From Hoeflea sp. (GTDB taxonomy: Bacteria; Pseudomonadota; Alphaproteobacteria; Rhizobiales; Rhizobiaceae): a DNA stretch of 64,000 nucleotides. The position numbers and the translations under genes are program-made. Shown here piece by piece: positions 16,312 to 26,433 of the stretch. How positions within the stretch are numbered: the stretch's first letter is position 1; every line of letters starts with the position of its first letter. The DNA is taken from positions 1 through 64,000 of the forward strand of contig NZ_NVXQ01000021.1 of assembly GCF_002733955.1 (NCBI RefSeq). Reading direction: 5' to 3'. A model generated the notes under the pieces. It searched no databases. It was not told the origin of the DNA and saw only the letters and a program-made list of their open reading frames with translations.

Positions 16312-17631
16312 ATGCGACTGAAATGTCTGATTGCCGGAACCGTCATGGCCGGCACTTTGGCGGGCGCGGCGCTGCCGGCCTTTGCCGTCGACGAGCTGCA
16401 CGTGCCGCTGTTCAGCTACCGCACCGGGCCCTATGCCGGCTCCGGTATCCCGATTGCCAACGGCATGCACGACTACCTGACCATGCTCAACGAGCGCGAT
16501 GGCGGCATCAACGGCGTCAAGATCCGGGTCACAGAGTGTGAAACCGGCTACGACACCCAGAAGGGTGTGGAGTGCTACGAGCAGGTCAAGGGCGACGGCG
16601 CCCTGGTCATCAGCCCGTACTCGACCGGCATCACGCTGCAGGTGATCCCGAAGGCTTCGGTCGACAAGATCCCGGTCCTGTCGATGGCCTACGGCCTTTC
16701 GGCCGCGGCTGAAGGCAACACCTTCCCGTGGGTGTTCAACCCGCCGGACACCTATTGGGACGGCGCTTCGGCCATCGTCACCGATATCGCACGCCGTGAA
16801 GGCGGTGCGGAAAACCTCAAGGGCAAGAAGATCGGCTACATCTTCCTGGATGCGGGCTATGGCCGTGAAGCCATTCCGCTGCTCGAGCAGCTGTCCAGCG
16901 ACATGGGCTTCGAGCTGATGCAGTATCCGGTTGCCGGCAAGGAAATGCAGAACCAGTCCTCGCAGTGGCTTAACATCCGACGCGACCGGCCTGACTACAT
17001 GATCATGTGGGGCTGGGGCGCCATGAGCCCGACAGCCGTCAAGGAAGCCACCAAGATCCGCTACCCGATGGACAAGTTCTACGGCGTGTGGTGGTCCGGC
17101 GGCAATGACGATGCGGCAGCCGGCGGCGATGCAGCCAAGGGTTACCGCACCCTCAACTTCCACGGCGTCGGATCCGACTTCGGCGCGATCCAGGACATCA
17201 AGAAGTTCGTCGTCGATGCTGGCAAGAGCGAAGTTGATCCGGCCAAGTTCGCCGACAACCTCTACAACCGCGGCGTCTACAACTCGATGCTGATCGCCGA
17301 AGGTATCCGCAAGGCGCAGGAGCTGACCGGCAAGACCGTGATCGACGCAACCGACATGCGCAACGGACTTGAGAACCTCGACATTACCGAGGCCCGTCTC
17401 AAGGAAATGGGCATGGAAGGCTTCGCGCTGCCGATGAAGCTGTCTTGCGAAGACCATTCCGGTCACCACAAGGTCTACGTGGTCGAGTGGGACGGCAAGG
17501 ACTGGCAGAAGTCGGGCGACTGGTTCTCGCCGGACGTCGACATGGTCAAGCCGCTGCTGAAAAAGGCTGCCGAAGAGTATGCCGCCAGCAACGCGCCATG
17601 GCCCGAGCGGACTGAAGCCTGCCTGAACTAA
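16312..17631 (+). CDS. Periplasmic substrate-binding protein of the HAAT importer
   Basis: Encodes 439 residues, ATG after GGGAGGAA. The signal peptide spans residues 1-25 (ending LPAFA). The mature protein is a LivK/type-I periplasmic binding fold: GPYAGSGIPIANGMHDYL near the start and KKIGYIFLDAGYGRE at the second lobe. Cysteines at the ECETGY/ECYEQ segment and near the C-terminus may form disulfides. Compared with amino-acid binders it is longer by about 60 residues. The ligand cannot be read from sequence; the gene neighbourhood suggests a carboxylic acid that becomes a CoA ester. Confidence 0.88.
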   Translation: MRLKCLIAGTVMAGTLAGAALPAFAVDELHVPLFSYRTGPYAGSGIPIANGMHDYLTMLNERDGGINGVKIRVTECETGYDTQKGVECYEQVKGDGALVISPYSTGITLQVIPKASVDKIPVLSMAYGLSAAAEGNTFPWVFNPPDTYWDGASAIVTDIARREGGAENLKGKKIGYIFLDAGYGREAIPLLEQLSSDMGFELMQYPVAGKEMQNQSSQWLNIRRDRPDYMIMWGWGAMSPTAVKEATKIRYPMDKFYGVWWSGGNDDAAAGGDAAKGYRTLNFHGVGSDFGAIQDIKKFVVDAGKSEVDPAKFADNLYNRGVYNSMLIAEGIRKAQELTGKTVIDATDMRNGLENLDITEARLKEMGMEGFALPMKLSCEDHSGHHKVYVVEWDGKDWQKSGDWFSPDVDMVKPLLKKAAEEYAASNAPWPERTEACLN

Positions 17632-17642
17632 GCGCTGAACCG

Positions 17643-17677
17643 GCCTGCCGCGCGGACACGCGCTCCGCGCGGCAGGC
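17643..17677 (+). other. Strong hairpin after the binding-protein gene
   Basis: GCCTGCCGCGCGG (17643-17655) pairs perfectly with CCGCGCGGCAGGC (17665-17677), a 13-bp stem with a 9-base loop. A C-rich rather than T-rich tail follows, so it is a poor rho-independent terminator. It could be a partial stop or a 3'-end stabiliser, lowering expression of the ATPase gene behind it. Confidence 0.55.
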
Positions 17678-17721
17678 CCCCGCCTCTGACATTTATCCCT
17701 GACCGGAGAGGGTCCAATCCG

Positions 17722-18558
17722 ATGTCCACGTCCGTAGCAACCGATGCGTCGACACAGCCGAACATTCTGGCGGTGAACAATATCGAAGTGATCTATGATC
17801 ACGTGATCCTGGTGCTCAAGGGGGTGTCTCTGGTGGTGCCGGAAGGTGGTATCGTGGCATTGCTGGGTGCCAATGGCGCGGGCAAATCGACAACCCTGAA
17901 AGCGATCTCAAACCTGCTGCGCTCGGAGCGCGGCGAGGTGACCAAGGGATCGATCGAATTCGAAGGCGCCCGCATCGAGGCGCAGACGGCCAATGAGCTG
18001 GTGCGGCGCGGCTGCATCCAGGTGATGGAAGGCCGGCACTGCTTCGGCCATCTCACGGTTGAGGAAAACCTGCTCACCGGCGCGTTCACACGGCGCGACG
18101 GCAATGCGGCGATCAAGCGCGATATCGAGATGGTCTATGACTATTTTCCGCGGCTTCGGGAACGCCGGTCAAGCCTGGCGGGCTATACTTCCGGCGGCGA
18201 ACAGCAGATGACGGCGATCGGCCGGGCGCTGATGAGCCGCCCGAAAATGATCCTGCTCGACGAGCCTTCGATGGGACTGGCGCCGCAGCTGCAGGAAGAA
18301 ATCTTCGAGATCATCAAGAAGCTCAATGACCAGGAAGGCGTGTCGTTCCTGCTGGCCGAGCAGAACACCAATATCGCGCTCAGATACGCGACCTATGGCT
18401 ACATCATGGAATCGGGCCGCATCGTGATGGATGGCGTGGCCAAGGACCTGCGCGAGAACGAGGACGTCAAGGAGTTCTATCTCGGCGTCGGCGGCGAGGG
18501 GCGGCGGTCGTTCAAGAACGTCAAGCACTACAAGCGGCGCAAGCGCTGGCTGGCCTGA
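17722..18558 (+). CDS. LivF-like ABC importer ATPase
   Basis: Encodes 278 residues, ATG after CCGGAGAGG. Walker A GANGAGKS is near residue 49. The signature region reads YTSGGEQQMTAIGRAL, Walker B is MILLDEPSMGLAP, and the switch region LLAEQNTNIAL is LivF-typical (Gln replacing the usual His environment). The last 25 residues are strongly basic (KHYKRRKRWLA end), longer than in typical LivF. It completes the HAAT transporter and closes the operon begun by the acyl-CoA synthetase. Confidence 0.88.
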   Translation: MSTSVATDASTQPNILAVNNIEVIYDHVILVLKGVSLVVPEGGIVALLGANGAGKSTTLKAISNLLRSERGEVTKGSIEFEGARIEAQTANELVRRGCIQVMEGRHCFGHLTVEENLLTGAFTRRDGNAAIKRDIEMVYDYFPRLRERRSSLAGYTSGGEQQMTAIGRALMSRPKMILLDEPSMGLAPQLQEEIFEIIKKLNDQEGVSFLLAEQNTNIALRYATYGYIMESGRIVMDGVAKDLRENEDVKEFYLGVGGEGRRSFKNVKHYKRRKRWLA

Positions 18559-18647
18559 GCAGGGCGAAGACCCCGGAGGCTGATATCAATTCAGGGCCTG
18601 TCGCGGCAGGCTCATCGAGGACTTGCAGGACGACGCGAAAGACGATA

Positions 18648-18671
18648 AATTAAACGAACGTTCATTTAATT
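18648..18671. promoter_or_regulatory. TetR operator palindrome immediately before tetR
   Basis: AATTAAACGAACGTTCATTT plus AATT is a 24-base near-perfect palindrome centred on AACGTT (only the C/T at arm position 8 breaks symmetry). It ends 9 bases before the tetR start codon and resembles the 10740-10763 site. Autorepression of tetR and the leucine genes behind it is the natural reading. Confidence 0.8.
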
Positions 18672-18680
18672 GTGTGGGCC

Positions 18681-19283
18681 ATGGCGCGACGGGCGGGATC
18701 AAACGGGGCTGAAACGGCAGAGAAGCTGCGCAACGCGGCGCTCGAACTGTTTGCCCGTTCGGGCTATGCAGCAGTGTCGATGCGGGCAATCGCGGCGGAA
18801 ACCGGCGTGCAGGCGGGGGCGATCTACAATCATTTCCCGACCAAGCAGGATCTGCTCAACGATCTGCTGCAGGTCCACATGGAGACGCTGCTGAGTTCCT
18901 GGGAAGAGGCCGAGGACCTTGAGCTCGGACCACCCGCAGCTCTGGAAAATTTTGTCCGGTTTCACATCCGCTATCACCTGACCAAGTCGCGCGAGGTGTT
19001 TATCTCCTACATGGAGCTGCGCAGTCTCGAGGGCGAGAATTTCAGCGCCATCGAGGCGCTGCGGCGCAAATATGAAAGCTTTCCGCGCGCTATCCTCGAG
19101 CGGGGCGCAAGCGACGGCTCGTTCGACATTATCGACCCGCAGGTCACCACCATGGCGATCATCGCCATGCTCAACGGCATGACCACCTGGTTTCGCGACA
19201 ACGGGCGCCTGTCGCTCGATGAGATCGAGGCGATCTATGTTCGCCTGGTGGCGCGGCTGGTGGGACAGAAAAAGGAAGACTGA
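18681..19283 (+). CDS. TetR-family regulator of acyl/leucine catabolism
   Basis: Encodes 200 residues from the ATG at 18681. A GTG at 18672 is possible, but either start sits almost on top of the operator, leaving no room for a ribosome site, so translation may be leaderless. The helix-turn-helix lies at about residues 27-50 ([27 protein letters not shown]), a textbook TetR pattern. The ligand-binding C-terminus is consistent with acyl-CoA-responsive regulators. It is followed after one base by isovaleryl-CoA dehydrogenase. The shared palindrome suggests it represses both its own operon and the synthetase/importer operon, with an acyl-CoA as probable inducer. Confidence 0.85.
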   Translation: MARRAGSNGAETAEKLRNAALELFARSGYAAVSMRAIAAETGVQAGAIYNHFPTKQDLLNDLLQVHMETLLSSWEEAEDLELGPPAALENFVRFHIRYHLTKSREVFISYMELRSLEGENFSAIEALRRKYESFPRAILERGASDGSFDIIDPQVTTMAIIAMLNGMTTWFRDNGRLSLDEIEAIYVRLVARLVGQKKED

Positions 19284-19284
19284 G

Positions 19285-20448
19285 ATGTTCTCTGCAAGCA
19301 TGAATTTCGGACTGGGCGAAGACATCGACGCGCTCAGAGACATGGTCTCCCGCTTTGCCGCCGACCGGATTGCGCCGGTGGCCGAGGAGACGGACCGGGA
19401 GAACCAGTTTCCGATGCATCTGTGGCAGGAGATGGGGGCGCTGGGATTGTTGGGCATGACCGCCAACCCAGATTTTGGCGGTACCGGCATGAGCTATCTG
19501 GCGCATGTGGTGGCGATGGAGGAAATCAGCCGGGCTTCGGCCTCGATCGGCCTCTCCTACGGCGCCCATTCCAATCTCTGCGTCAACCAGATCAACCGAT
19601 GGGGCACGGAAGCGCAGAAGCAGAAATATCTGCCCAAACTCTGCTCGGGCGAGAATGTCGGGGCGCTGGCAATGAGCGAGCCGGGCTCGGGATCCGACGT
19701 GGTGTCGATGAAGCTGCGGGCGGAGAAGCGCAACGACCGCTATGTGCTCAATGGCAACAAGATGTGGATCACCAACGGTCCCGACGCCAACACGCTGGTG
19801 GTCTATGCCAAGACCGATCCGGACGCCAAATCGCGCGGCATCACCGCGTTCCTGATCGAAAAGGAGATGGCCGGGTTCTCGACCGCGCAAAAGCTCGACA
19901 AGCTCGGCATGCGCGGCTCCAACACCTGCGAGCTGGTGTTCGAGAACTGCGAAGTGCCGTTTGACAATGTGCTGGGCGAGGAAGGCCAGGGGGTGCAGAT
20001 CCTGATGTCCGGGCTTGATTATGAACGCGTGGTGCTTTCGGGCGGTCCGCTCGGCATCATGGCGGCGGCGATGGATGTGGTGGTGCCCTATTGCCACGAG
20101 CGCACGCAGTTCGGCGAGAAGATCGGCAATTTCCAGCTGATGCAGGGCAAGCTGGCCGACATGTACACGACGATGAACGCCTGCCGCGCTTACGTCTATG
20201 CGGTGGCGGCGGCCTGCGATCGGGGCGAGACCACCCGCAAGGACGCGGCCGGGTGCATTCTCTACTCGGCCGAAAAGGCGACGCAGGTGGCGCTGGAAGC
20301 GATCCAGACGCTGGGCGGCAATGGTTATATCAACGACTACCCGACAGGCCGGCTGTTGCGCGACGCCAAGCTCTACGAGATTGGCGCCGGCACCTCGGAA
20401 GTGCGCCGCATGCTGATCGGCCGCGAGATGATGGCGGAGACGGCGTGA
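19285..20448 (+). CDS. ivd: Isovaleryl-CoA dehydrogenase
   Basis: Encodes 387 residues; the ATG is one base after the tetR stop. It oxidises isovaleryl-CoA to 3-methylcrotonyl-CoA in leucine breakdown, passing electrons to ETF. Acyl-CoA dehydrogenase signatures are present ([12 protein letters not shown] and the C-terminal [14 protein letters not shown]). The catalytic glutamate sits at residue 247 in [13 protein letters not shown], the position used by isovaleryl-CoA dehydrogenases rather than by the straight-chain enzymes, and this supports the specific name. The following genes encode the next enzyme of the pathway, though a toxin-antitoxin pair intervenes. Confidence 0.92.
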   Translation: MFSASMNFGLGEDIDALRDMVSRFAADRIAPVAEETDRENQFPMHLWQEMGALGLLGMTANPDFGGTGMSYLAHVVAMEEISRASASIGLSYGAHSNLCVNQINRWGTEAQKQKYLPKLCSGENVGALAMSEPGSGSDVVSMKLRAEKRNDRYVLNGNKMWITNGPDANTLVVYAKTDPDAKSRGITAFLIEKEMAGFSTAQKLDKLGMRGSNTCELVFENCEVPFDNVLGEEGQGVQILMSGLDYERVVLSGGPLGIMAAAMDVVVPYCHERTQFGEKIGNFQLMQGKLADMYTTMNACRAYVYAVAAACDRGETTRKDAAGCILYSAEKATQVALEAIQTLGGNGYINDYPTGRLLRDAKLYEIGAGTSEVRRMLIGREMMAETA

Positions 20449-20464
20449 CGTAATTGTGCTACAT

Positions 20465-20487
20465 TGCCATGATTGAAAAACATGGCA
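20465..20487. promoter_or_regulatory. Inverted repeat before antitoxin gene
   Basis: TGCCATG (20465-20471) and CATGGCA (20481-20487) are perfect 7-base inverted arms separated by 9 bases, just ahead of the AbrB-type antitoxin start. A likely autoregulatory operator of the toxin-antitoxin pair. Confidence 0.55.
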
Positions 20488-20504
20488 GGTCGGCAAGAGG
20501 TGGC

Positions 20505-20894
20505 ATGATGACCAAGCAGACAGGAAAGACAGGCTTCGCTGAAACCGGCCAGTCCGGTTACGACACCGTGTCAGGCGAAGCGAAGAAGCCGATGCTCGAC
20601 CGGGTGAAGCTTGGGGAGGGTGGACGGCTGGTCATTCCGGCTGCGATGCGCGCAGCACTTGGGGTCAAGCCGGGCGACGAGCTGGCGCTGGAAGTCGAGG
20701 ACGGGGAGCTGAAGATCAAGTCCTACATGGCGGTGATCAAGGAAATCCAGGCTCGTGTCCAAGAGCTCGTCCCTCCGGGTGTGGATATTGTTGAGGACTT
20801 TCTAGCCGAGCGCAGGGAAGAGCAGCGAAGATCTGATGAGCGTTTTGAGCGCTTGCATCGCGAAGGAATGGCGATGCGGGAAGAAGATAAGTGA
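20505..20894 (+). CDS. AbrB/SpoVT-type antitoxin
   Basis: Encodes 129 residues, starting at tandem ATGs (20505/20508) after AGAGGTGG. The swapped-hairpin AbrB DNA-binding domain is at about residues 31-75 (VKLGEGGRLVIPAAMRAALG then PGDELALEVEDGEL). The C-terminal part is charged and helical (EERREEQRRSDERFERL), as expected of a region that wraps the toxin. It overlaps the PIN toxin gene by 4 bases. It probably neutralises the toxin and represses the pair's promoter. VapB-like by organisation. Confidence 0.82.
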   Translation: MMTKQTGKTGFAETGQSGYDTVSGEAKKPMLDRVKLGEGGRLVIPAAMRAALGVKPGDELALEVEDGELKIKSYMAVIKEIQARVQELVPPGVDIVEDFLAERREEQRRSDERFERLHREGMAMREEDK

Positions 20895-21270
20895 ACGTTA
20901 TTCTGGATGCGTCAGCGGTGCTAGCCGGATTGAAAAATGAACCCGGCGCTGAGTTGTTTTGGAAACACTCAGTCGGATCGCGGATTTGTTCGGTAAATCT
21001 TGCGGAAGTCGTTTCCAAACTTATCGATATCGGTAGCGAGCCTGAAGTCGCGGTAGAGGATGTGGCGGCCCTTCGTCTCGATGTGGTGTCATTTGATGCC
21101 GATACCGCTCTATTGGCAGGTCGCTTGCGTGCGGATACTCGCCATCGGGGGCTGTCGTTGGGTGACCGGGCCTGCCTCGCGCTCGCGATCCGCGAGAACA
21201 AGCCGGCATTGACCGCAGACCGAAACTGGGCCGATCTCGACCTGCCTTGCAAAGTGGAGCTTATTCGCTG

Positions 21271-21271
<1 letters not shown>
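20891..21271 (+). CDS. PIN-domain toxin, VapC-like
   Basis: Encodes 126 residues from a GTG overlapping the antitoxin stop (GTGA). The PIN acidic set is complete: Asp6 in VILDASAV, Glu39 in NLAEVVSKL, Asp92 in [11 protein letters not shown] and Asp110 in LTADRNW. It should therefore be an Mg-dependent RNase. Its stop overlaps the methylcrotonyl-CoA carboxylase start by one base (TGATG), so toxin and metabolic gene are translationally coupled, which is unusual for a toxin-antitoxin pair. Confidence 0.87.
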
Positions 21272-22887
<1,616 letters not shown>

Positions 22888-22907
22888 TGGCGGGCAGCTT
22901 TGAGTTG

Positions 22908-22926
22908 TGATATCATTTTGATATCA
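22908..22926. promoter_or_regulatory. TGATATCA repeat before second antitoxin
   Basis: Two copies of the self-complementary octamer TGATATCA (22908-22915 and 22919-22926) separated by TTT form a 19-base palindrome, ending just before the AGGAG ribosome site of the next gene. A probable operator/promoter element of the second toxin-antitoxin pair. Confidence 0.6.
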
Positions 22927-22941
22927 ATAGGAGTGATGAAC

Positions 22942-23193
22942 ATGGGTCAGATCGTGATCAGGCAATTGGACGACGCAGTGCTGGATGCGGTCAAGTCGAG
23001 GGCCAAAGCCAACAACCGATCTGCTGAGGCAGAGGTGCGCGCTATCATTTCGAACGCGGTTAAAGCGCCCGTTCAGACATCGCCCAAGAAGCGAAAGCGA
23101 TTGTCTGATCTGGTTGGAAGCATAGCCTCGGGCCGCACGGCAGAGGAAATTGTGATGGATATTCGGGTGCTTCGCGACGAATGGGAGGATTGA
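22942..23193 (+). CDS. FitA/ribbon-helix-helix-type antitoxin
   Basis: Encodes 83 residues. Start options are ATG 22936 and 22942; the latter has the better distance (8 bases) from AGGAG. The N-terminal MGQIVIRQLDDAVLDAVKSR followed by SAEAEVRAII is a typical Arc/FitA ribbon-helix-helix. The C-terminus (VLRDEW end) would contact the toxin. It lies 3 bases before the PIN gene. Probable role: neutralise the PIN toxin and bind the TGATATCA palindrome upstream. Confidence 0.82.
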   Translation: MGQIVIRQLDDAVLDAVKSRAKANNRSAEAEVRAIISNAVKAPVQTSPKKRKRLSDLVGSIASGRTAEEIVMDIRVLRDEWED

Positions 23194-23196
23194 TCC

Positions 23197-23628
23197 TTGA
23201 GGGCCGGAGATCATGTCTATCTGGATTCCAACGTCGTGATCACCATCCTTGAACATACCACGCCGCTGAACCGGTCGCAGAAACTGTTTATCGATGCACT
23301 AGAGAACGGGACGGTGACGGGGATTTCAAGTCATTTGACGTTGGCGGAGTGCCTGGTGAAGCCAATGCGCGAGAGCAATGCGCATGCAATCGATGCCGTG
23401 CTTCAATTCCTTGAATCTCAGGAACACATTGAACTTGTGCCAGTCAGCCGTGACATATTGGTAAAAGCTGCACAAATACGGGCGGTTTCCGGCACGAAAC
23501 TGTCGGATGCCATTCACCCCGCGTCTGCGGTGGCTGCGGGGTGTGACACCTTCTTAAGTGATGACAAGGGGATCCGAATGCCTGCAAGCGTTCCCCGCGT
23601 TGGATTTGCTGAATTGAAATTCGAATGA
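23197..23628 (+). CDS. PIN-domain toxin, FitB/VapC-like
   Basis: Encodes 143 residues from a TTG at 23197, supported by the GGGAGG site upstream and by the fact that the PIN strand VYLDSNVVI begins right after it. Acidic residues Asp10, Glu51 (TLAECLVKP), Asp104 (KLSDAIH) and Asp122 (FLSDDKG) form the active site. Its stop overlaps an ATG just before mccA (ATGA). It is more AT-rich than mccB and mccA, suggesting later insertion of the pair into the leucine operon. Confidence 0.85.
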   Translation: MRAGDHVYLDSNVVITILEHTTPLNRSQKLFIDALENGTVTGISSHLTLAECLVKPMRESNAHAIDAVLQFLESQEHIELVPVSRDILVKAAQIRAVSGTKLSDAIHPASAVAAGCDTFLSDDKGIRMPASVPRVGFAELKFE

Positions 23629-23642
23629 AACAAGAGCGAGCC

Positions 23643-25643
23643 ATGATCACCAAAATCCTCATCGCCAACCGGGGCGAGATTGCTTGCCGGATCATTCGTA
23701 CGGCGCGGAAAATGGGCATTGCCACGGTGGCGGTCTATTCCGAGGCCGACGCGGATGCGTTGCATGTCGAGAAGGCCGATGAGGCGGTGCTGATCGGGCC
23801 GGCGCCAGCGTCGGAGAGCTATCTCAGGATCGACGCCATTCTCGATGCGGCCAAGCGGACCGGAGCGGATGCGATCCATCCCGGCTACGGGTTCCTGTCG
23901 GAGAACCCGGATTTTGTCGAGCGGGTGAACAAGGCCGGATTGATCTTCATCGGGCCGTCGGCCAAGGCGATCCGGGCGATGGGGCTGAAGGATGCGGCCA
24001 AGGCGCTGATGGAAAAGGCCAATGTGCCGGTGGTGCCGGGCTATCACGGCGAGGCGCAGGAACTGGTGGTGCTGGCCGGCAAGGCCAACGAGATCGGCTT
24101 TCCGGTGCTGATCAAGGCGCGCGCCGGAGGCGGCGGCAAGGGCATGCGCAAGGTCGAGCGGCAGGAGGATTTCCCGGCTGCGCTGTCTTCCGCGCGGCGC
24201 GAGGCCAAGGCCTCGTTCGGCGATGACCGGGTGCTGGTGGAGAAATATGTCGCCACGCCGCGGCACATCGAAATCCAGGTGTTCGGCGACAGTCACGGCA
24301 ATGTGGTGCATCTGTTCGAGCGCGATTGCTCGGCGCAGCGGCGGCATCAGAAGGTGATCGAGGAAGCGCCGGCGCCTGATATGCCGGAAGACATGCGCGA
24401 AGCGATGGGGGCTGCGGCGGTGCAGGCGGCCAAGGCGATCAATTATTCCGGCGCGGGCACGGTGGAATTCATCGTTGACGCCAGCGAGGGGCTTATGGCC
24501 GACAAGTTCTGGTTCATGGAAATGAACACGCGGCTGCAGGTCGAGCATCCGGTGACCGAGCTGATCACCGGGCTCGACCTGGTCGAATGGCAGATACGCG
24601 TGGCTGCGGGCGAACCCCTGCCGCTTGCCCAGGATCAGCTTTCGATCAACGGCCATGCGGTGGAAGCGCGGATCTATGCCGAGGATGCGGAAAAGGGGTT
24701 CCTGCCTGCGGTCGGGCGGTTGATGCATCTGCAGTTTCCCGAGGGCGACATCCGGGTGGATGCCGGGGTGAGAGCCGGTGACGAGATCACGCCTTTCTAC
24801 GATCCGATGATTGCCAAGGTGATCGCGCATGGCACGACGCGGGCAGAGGCGCTGGGCAAGTTGGCTGGCGCGCTCGGCCGCACCGAGATAGCCGGCACGG
24901 TGACCAACACTGCTTTCCTGATACGGCTGTGCCGGGATGCGGATTTTGCTGCCGGCCGGCTCGATACCGGGTTGATCGACCGCAACATTGCCAGCCTGAC
25001 CGAGCGTGTGACGGCGCCGGAGGCGATTGCCGCACTGGCGGTGCTTGCAGCGTCAGGCATGGTTGGGTCGGGCACGGAGCCGCCGGCGTCGGTGGCAAGC
25101 ATCGGCCCGTTCGAGATCTGGGGTGCGCCCCGGCGCATGGTGTCGCTGGAGATCGACGGACAAAGCCGCGGCTTCACGGTAGAGCGGGAGGCCGCCTCTG
25201 ACTGGCGCGTGGCGGGCGAAGGGCTTGGTGCCGGGGACATGCATCTCAAAGTTGTGCGGCGAACCGGCGACGACTGGAGCTTCAGTGCCGACGGGGTCAG
25301 CAAACGCTGCAGGCTGGTGCAGAACGGCACGGAAGTGGCGGTGTTTCATGAGGGCCTGACCTACCGGTTCGTCAAGCCCAGGGGTACGCGTTCCGACGAT
25401 CTGGCGGCAGGCGGCGACCAGGTGGTCTCGATGATGCCGGGCATCGTCAAGCAGGTGCTTGTCAGCGAGGGGCAGGAGGTGAAATCCGGCGAGCCGATGG
25501 TGATCATGGAAGCCATGAAAATGGAAATGACACTGGCGGCGCCGCGCGATGGCGTGGTGGCCGAGGTGCTGGTGAGCACCGGCGCGCAGGTGGCCGATGG
25601 CGTCAGCCTGGTGCGGCTGACGGCTGAAGCGGACGCTGCCTGA
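23643..25643 (+). CDS. mccA: Methylcrotonyl-CoA carboxylase, biotin carboxylase/carrier (alpha) subunit
   Basis: Encodes 666 residues; the start at 23643 gives the family-typical MITKILIANRGEIACRI, though an ATG at 23625 overlaps the toxin stop. The domain order is biotin carboxylase (residues 1-450: GGGGKGMR ATP loop, RDCSAQRRHQK, EMNTRLQVEHPVTE), then the linker/BT region, then the biotin carrier with EAMKMEM, where Lys626 carries biotin. It charges biotin with CO2 for MccB. The later leucine enzymes (methylglutaconyl-CoA hydratase, HMG-CoA lyase) do not follow it. Confidence 0.93.
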   Translation: MITKILIANRGEIACRIIRTARKMGIATVAVYSEADADALHVEKADEAVLIGPAPASESYLRIDAILDAAKRTGADAIHPGYGFLSENPDFVERVNKAGLIFIGPSAKAIRAMGLKDAAKALMEKANVPVVPGYHGEAQELVVLAGKANEIGFPVLIKARAGGGGKGMRKVERQEDFPAALSSARREAKASFGDDRVLVEKYVATPRHIEIQVFGDSHGNVVHLFERDCSAQRRHQKVIEEAPAPDMPEDMREAMGAAAVQAAKAINYSGAGTVEFIVDASEGLMADKFWFMEMNTRLQVEHPVTELITGLDLVEWQIRVAAGEPLPLAQDQLSINGHAVEARIYAEDAEKGFLPAVGRLMHLQFPEGDIRVDAGVRAGDEITPFYDPMIAKVIAHGTTRAEALGKLAGALGRTEIAGTVTNTAFLIRLCRDADFAAGRLDTGLIDRNIASLTERVTAPEAIAALAVLAASGMVGSGTEPPASVASIGPFEIWGAPRRMVSLEIDGQSRGFTVEREAASDWRVAGEGLGAGDMHLKVVRRTGDDWSFSADGVSKRCRLVQNGTEVAVFHEGLTYRFVKPRGTRSDDLAAGGDQVVSMMPGIVKQVLVSEGQEVKSGEPMVIMEAMKMEMTLAAPRDGVVAEVLVSTGAQVADGVSLVRLTAEADAA

Positions 25644-25759
25644 ATGTCTGCTGTCACTGCCCTCAAATTTGCGGGGTGGTAATCCGGCACGGTTTGGGTG
25701 ACCTTGCACGCCCACTCTCCCCACCACATATGAACGCAGCACACAGAACAGGAATTTCC

Positions 25760-26305
25760 ATGACCGAGACTCCCGAAACAGTTCTGAATTTCTGGTTCAA
25801 CGAGCTCACGCCGAAGGACTGGTTCGTCAAGAGCGATGACATCGACGCCAGCATCACCGATCGGTTTTCCGGCCTGCATCTGGCGCTGTCGCGCGGGGTC
25901 AGCGACGAATGGCGGGCGACGCCTGAGGCGCGTCTTGCGCTGATCATCGTGTTCGACCAGTTCCCCCGCAACATCTATCGTGGCTCTCCGCTGGCGTTTG
26001 CCACGGATGGGCTGGCACTGAAAGAGGCCAAGGCAGCCTTGGCGGTCGGTGCCGACAAGGCGATTGCCGAAGACCGGCGGATCTTCTTCTACATGCCGTT
26101 CGAGCATGCCGAGGACATTGCTGAGCAGGAGCGCTGCGTGGCGCTGTTCGAGGCGCTGGGCAACGCCAACTATCTCGATTACGCCAATCAGCACCATGAC
26201 ATCATCGCGCGTTATGGCCGGTTTCCGCATCGCAACCCGATCCTTGGACGGGCCTCGACGGCGGAAGAAAAGGCCTATCTCGCCACGCCTGGCGCAGGGT
26301 TCTGA
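25760..26305 (+). CDS. DUF924 family protein
   Basis: Encodes 181 residues, ATG after AGGAATTTCC; the longer frame starting at 25676 lacks a ribosome site. Matches DUF924 throughout: VLNFWFNELTPKDWF at the N-terminus, LALIIVFDQFPRNIYRG in the middle (about 64-80) and FFYMPFEHAEDIAEQE. The family is all-helical and cytosolic, related to tetratricopeptide-like folds, with no established reaction. Its position after mccA by about 115 bases does not by itself suggest a link to leucine breakdown. Confidence 0.85.
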   Translation: MTETPETVLNFWFNELTPKDWFVKSDDIDASITDRFSGLHLALSRGVSDEWRATPEARLALIIVFDQFPRNIYRGSPLAFATDGLALKEAKAALAVGADKAIAEDRRIFFYMPFEHAEDIAEQERCVALFEALGNANYLDYANQHHDIIARYGRFPHRNPILGRASTAEEKAYLATPGAGF

Positions 26306-26433
26306 ACTTCTTCCAAGCTGCTGACAGGCCATGGTGCAGATCACCCAGGTGAGCCGATGCGGCCGATAGCGTTTGAGAAGCATCGCCATCCTGCTATGGA
26401 TGATGTCAGAAGATCTAACTGGACAGGGCTTTG

